8,947 nt of DNA, from positions 1 to 8,947 of the forward strand of contig SKZA01000186.1 in NCBI GenBank assembly GCA_007127595.1. The letters run 5' to 3'. This stretch comes from Kiritimatiellia bacterium. Its GTDB lineage: Bacteria; Verrucomicrobiota; Kiritimatiellia; SLAD01. The notes under the pieces are model-generated. The model saw only the letters and a list, made by a program, of their open reading frames with translations. It was not told where the DNA came from and made no database searches. Of the stretch, positions 6,032 through 8,947 are shown piece by piece. Positions within the stretch are counted from its first letter, which is position 1. The number at the start of each line of letters is the position of its first letter. The position numbers and the translations under genes are program-made.

Positions 6032-6056
6032 GTAAGGGCCGCGCTCGCGCGGACCG
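6032..6056 (+). repeat. Diverged simple REP unit upstream of alaS
   Basis: Differs from the other plus-strand units by GTAA in place of GTAG at the foot and by TC in place of TT in the loop. The stem is intact. No facing partner is present; a GGGAAGACCG at 6060-6069 resembles the end of another unit but is too short to call. The following 66 nt up to alaS hold no promoter or leader structure that I can defend. Confidence 0.85.
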
Positions 6057-6122
6057 CACGGGAAGACCGTTGCTCAAAGTGCGGACTTGATTTGAGGGGA
6101 TGAGCGTCACATTGTAACGCCT

Positions 6123-8768
6123 ATGAATACGGCGAATTACATGACCTCAACCGAAATCAGACAATCGTTTCTGGACTTCTTCAAATCGAAGCAGCACGCC
6201 ATCGTGCCAAGCTCACCGGTGGTGTTGCCGACGGACCCGACCCTGCTGTTTACCAACGCGGGGATGAACCAGTTCAAGGACATCTTCCTCGGCGCGCGCG
6301 AAAGCCAGGACCGGCGCGTCGCAAACACGCAGAAATGCATCCGCGTGAGCGGTAAACACAACGACCTCGAAGAAGTCGGCATCGACACCTATCACCATAC
6401 GTTCTTCGAAATGTTGGGGAACTGGTCGTTCGGCGATTATTACAAACGCGAAGCTATTGAATGGGCATGGGAACTGCTGACGGACGTGTGGGGACTGCCC
6501 AAAGACCGTTTGTGGGCCACCGTGTACAAGGACGACGACGAAGCCGAGGCGCTGTGGAAAGAAGTTACGGATATCAACCCGAAACAGATCCTGCGCTTCG
6601 ATGAGAAGGACAACTTCTGGGAGATGGGCGACACCGGCCCGTGCGGACCCTGCTCGGAGATTCATATCGACCTGACCGCGGAAGGGTGCGGACCCGAATT
6701 GGTCAATGCGGGTTCGCCCGAAGTGATTGAGCTGTGGAATCTGGTGTTCATCCAGTACAATCGCAAGACTGACGGCTCGCTGGAACCGCTGGCGTCCAAG
6801 CATGTGGACACCGGGATGGGCTTCGAGCGCGTGGCCGCCGTGTTGCAGGGGAAGAAGTCGAATTACGATTCGGATGTGTTCACCCCGTTCCTGGACAAGC
6901 TGCAGGAAATGTCCGGACAGAAGTATGAAGGCGATGCCGCCATCGCCATGCGGGTGATATCGGATCATATCCGCGCGCTCTCCGTTGCGATTGCCGACGG
7001 AGTCCTGCCCTCGAATGAAGGGCGCGGCTACGTGCTGCGCCGCCTCCTGCGCCGTGCGGTGCGGTACGGTCGCAAGCTGGACTTCACCCAACCGTTCATG
7101 GGCGATTTATTCCCCGTGGTTGAGAACGTGTTGGGCGATGTCTTCCCCGAATTGCGCCAGAACCGCGAACGCGTGCTGCGCGCGTTGAAGGCGGAAGAAG
7201 AAAGTTTCGCGGCGACACTGGATCGCGGTATGGCTTTGTTTGACGAGGTGGTTGCGGAGTTGAAGAAAGAAAAGCAGAGCCTGTTCCCAGGCGATCAGGC
7301 TTTCAAGCTCTATGACACGTACGGATTCCCGGTGGATCTTACGACGCTCATGGCAACGGAACAGAACCTGGCAGTAGACCATGAACGCTTCGAGTCCCTG
7401 ATGGAACAGCAACGCGAGCGCGCGCGCCTGGACCGGAAAGACGCCGTCATGGCCGGCGATATGGATTTGATCCGAAAACTGCACGCCGACGGCGTCCGTT
7501 CCGCGTTTGACGGATACGGCGCGCTGGAGAAAGAGGCGGAACTGCTCGTCGCTCTGTCCGGCGGTGAACAGAAGAACGAATTGGCGGAGGGCGAGACAGG
7601 CGAATTGATCCTCGCTGAAACCCCATTTTATGCCGAAGCTGGCGGACAGCTCGGTGATCATGGGGTCATTCGCGGCCCTGAAGGCGAATTCGAGGTATGG
7701 GACACCCAGCGTCCGATCGAGGGGATCACGTTGCACATCGGCAAGGTGATACAGGGACGACTGAAGGCCGGCGAACGCGTCGGCGCGGTGGTGGACGGCG
7801 AGCGGCGTGCGCATGTGCAGCATCATCATACCGCCACGCATTTGCTCAATGCCGCCTTACGCGAGTTTGTCAGCGCCACGGTGCGGCAGGCCGGTTCGCT
7901 GGTGGCGCCCGACCGGTTACGCTTTGATTTTACGCATTACGAAGCCGTGACACCCGACAAGTTGGAGGCGATTGAGCATCGCGTGAACAAGTGGATCATG
8001 GACGATACGCCGGTGAAGACCTACACCATGGCGTATAAGGACGTGCCGGATTCCGGGATCATTGCCGTGTTCGACGAGAAGTATGGCGATGAAGTGCGCG
8101 TGGTCGATATCGGTGGGTACAGCCGCGAATTATGCGGGGGCACACATGTGCGCGAGACCGGGCAACTCGGCTTCTTCCGTGTCGTCGGCGAAAGTTCCGT
8201 CGCGGCGGGGATCCGGCGCATCGAGGCCGTGTGTGGATGGCCCGCGTACGAGTGGACCCAGCGCGAGCACAGCTTGGTGCGCAGTCTGGCACAGCGATTC
8301 AGCGCGCCGCCGGAAGACTTGCTCAAGCGTGTAGAAGCCTTGATCGAGCAAAACAAGAAGCTGGAGAAGGCTGTGAAACAGCAGGCGGCTTCGGCGAGCA
8401 AGGATGTGGCGGCATCCCTCGTACAGAAGGTAAGGGATGTCGGGGATATCCCGTTCATTGCAGAAGTGATTGAAGGGCAGGGGATCGAGGGCCTGCGCGG
8501 GATTCTTGACCAGATTCGTCCGGCGGTGAAATCAGGAGTGATCGTTCTGGGCGGTGCGTCGGACGGGAAGGCGGCCTTTGTTGCGTCGGTCAGCGATGAT
8601 CTGGTCAAGCGCGGCGTGCACGCGGGTAAGCTGATCGGGCAGGTGGCGAAAATCGCGGGCGGCGGTGGCGGCGGCCAGCCGAACAAGGCGCAGGCGGGCG
8701 GAAAGGAGCCCGGAAAGGTCCCGGAAGCGATTGCGAAGGTGCCGGATATCCTGAAGAACCGCGAATAG
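6123..8768 (+). CDS. alaS: Alanine--tRNA ligase (alanyl-tRNA synthetase)
   Basis: Class II synthetase that charges tRNA-Ala and hydrolyses mischarged Ser- and Gly-tRNA-Ala in the cytoplasm. The 881-residue frame is full length. The catalytic domain shows TFFEMLGNWSFGDYYK (93-108), GPCGPCSEIHID (172-183) and class II motif 3 GMGFERVAAVLQG (231-243). The editing domain carries the zinc-binding set H569 and H573 in HHHTATHLL, and C671 and H675 in CGGTH. The C-Ala domain includes a heptad-like helix near 770 and the glycine-rich GGGGGGQPNKAQAGG before the end. Neither candidate start, ATG 6123 or ATG 6141 (which gives MTSTEIRQSFLDFF), has a clear Shine-Dalgarno; the second fits family N-termini at least as well. 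The spacer upstream is filled with REP hairpins. The next gene begins 16 bases after the stop with no terminator between them. Confidence 0.98.
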   Translation: MNTANYMTSTEIRQSFLDFFKSKQHAIVPSSPVVLPTDPTLLFTNAGMNQFKDIFLGARESQDRRVANTQKCIRVSGKHNDLEEVGIDTYHHTFFEMLGNWSFGDYYKREAIEWAWELLTDVWGLPKDRLWATVYKDDDEAEALWKEVTDINPKQILRFDEKDNFWEMGDTGPCGPCSEIHIDLTAEGCGPELVNAGSPEVIELWNLVFIQYNRKTDGSLEPLASKHVDTGMGFERVAAVLQGKKSNYDSDVFTPFLDKLQEMSGQKYEGDAAIAMRVISDHIRALSVAIADGVLPSNEGRGYVLRRLLRRAVRYGRKLDFTQPFMGDLFPVVENVLGDVFPELRQNRERVLRALKAEEESFAATLDRGMALFDEVVAELKKEKQSLFPGDQAFKLYDTYGFPVDLTTLMATEQNLAVDHERFESLMEQQRERARLDRKDAVMAGDMDLIRKLHADGVRSAFDGYGALEKEAELLVALSGGEQKNELAEGETGELILAETPFYAEAGGQLGDHGVIRGPEGEFEVWDTQRPIEGITLHIGKVIQGRLKAGERVGAVVDGERRAHVQHHHTATHLLNAALREFVSATVRQAGSLVAPDRLRFDFTHYEAVTPDKLEAIEHRVNKWIMDDTPVKTYTMAYKDVPDSGIIAVFDEKYGDEVRVVDIGGYSRELCGGTHVRETGQLGFFRVVGESSVAAGIRRIEAVCGWPAYEWTQREHSLVRSLAQRFSAPPEDLLKRVEALIEQNKKLEKAVKQQAASASKDVAASLVQKVRDVGDIPFIAEVIEGQGIEGLRGILDQIRPAVKSGVIVLGGASDGKAAFVASVSDDLVKRGVHAGKLIGQVAKIAGGGGGGQPNKAQAGGKEPGKVPEAIAKVPDILKNRE

Positions 8769-8787
8769 ACGCTAATGGACACGAATG
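8768..8787 (+). repeat. Tandem 10-bp repeat carrying the next start codon
   Basis: Two decamers in tandem, GACGCTAATG and GACACGAATG, match at 8 of 10 positions. The first base is the last base of the alaS stop codon, and the ATG ending the second decamer is the start codon of the following GxxExxY gene. No Shine-Dalgarno precedes that ATG. Confidence 0.6.
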
Positions 8788-8947
8788 AATGAACAGAACC
8801 TACTTCTTAAACAGGAAGTCTTTGAGGTAGTGAACTGTGCGTTCGAGGTCTTGAATACGCTGGGGCACGGTTTACTGGAGAAGCCTTACGAGAACGCACT
8901 CGTCGTGGAATTCGGATTGCGAGGAATATCTGTCAGGCAACAGGAGC
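8785..8947 (+). CDS. Second GxxExxY family protein, cut by the right edge
   Basis: The first 54 codons of a GxxExxY protein, running off the window. The start MNEQNLLLKQEVFEVV leads to the motif G-LL-E-KP-Y in LGHGLLEKPYENAL, followed by VVEFGLRGISVRQQE, which is the expected beginning of the nuclease-like core. The PD-(D/E)XK residues lie beyond the edge. An in-frame TAA at 8773-8775 rules out an earlier start. It is not a recent duplicate of the gene at 2941: besides the motif the N-terminal sequences differ widely. It follows alaS by 16 bases and may be read from the same transcript. Confidence 0.88.
   Translation, partial: MNEQNLLLKQEVFEVVNCAFEVLNTLGHGLLEKPYENALVVEFGLRGISVRQQE

Noticed and set aside
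5079..6056. CRISPR array
   Set aside because: The repeats are hairpins in both orientations with irregular spacing and related spacers, and no cas genes are present. REP elements explain them better.
6100..6117. Leader peptide upstream of alaS
   Set aside because: ATG at 6100 gives only five codons before a stop, has no alanine codons and overlaps the only GAGGGGA, so attenuation is not supported.
6213..7091. Antisense frames of 244-292 codons across alaS
   Set aside because: They are shadows of the alaS coding sequence; no ribosome-binding site or recognisable motif supports them.

Overview
This is a GC-rich bacterial chromosomal window, roughly 60% by eye, with housekeeping genes for DNA repair and translation and an accessory layer of repeats. 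The set mfd, thpR, recA and alaS is found across bacteria. The strong GxxExxY presence (two genes in 9 kb), the REP/RAYT system and the short spacers suggest an environmental Gram-negative-type lineage, possibly in or near the PVC superphylum (Kiritimatiellota/Lentisphaerota-like). That assignment is an impression, not a measurement; no rRNA or tRNA is visible to test it.

Layout. Positions 1-2307 hold the first 769 codons of mfd on the minus strand, running off the left edge. A 183-nt divergent intergenic region follows. The rest is on the plus strand: a small hypothetical protein with a hydrophobic N-terminus (2491-2898), a GxxExxY / PD-(D/E)XK_3 protein (2941-3345), the 2H phosphodiesterase thpR (3399-3980) and recA (3983-5023). 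thpR and recA are almost certainly co-expressed: the gap is 2 nt and the recA ribosome-binding site lies inside thpR. The GxxExxY gene is AT-rich compared with its neighbours and sits between two inverted arms that match at 24 of 26 positions. It looks like a cassette dropped into the leader of the thpR-recA operon.

Between recA and alaS, where many bacteria keep recX, there is a REP-associated tyrosine transposase (RAYT, 5255-5824). Around it are eight clear REP-like hairpins and one decayed one. Seven of the eight clear units begin with GTAG, the tetranucleotide known to mark REPs used by this transposase family. Two subfamilies differ by compensatory base changes that keep the hairpin. Two clear units, in opposite orientations, and the decayed one carry a 31-32-nt expansion in place of the loop. 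Two nearly identical 77-bp paired units flank the transposase in direct orientation. This REP/RAYT region is the most interesting part of the window.

alaS (6123-8768) is complete with all domains. A second GxxExxY gene begins 16 nt after it and is cut by the right edge. Its start codon is the end of a tandem 10-bp repeat.

Functionally, Mfd couples stalled transcription to excision repair and RecA handles recombination and the SOS signal. ThpR is a 2',3'-cyclic phosphodiesterase that travels with recA here. AlaS is an unrelated essential enzyme. The RAYT/REP and GxxExxY elements are accessory.
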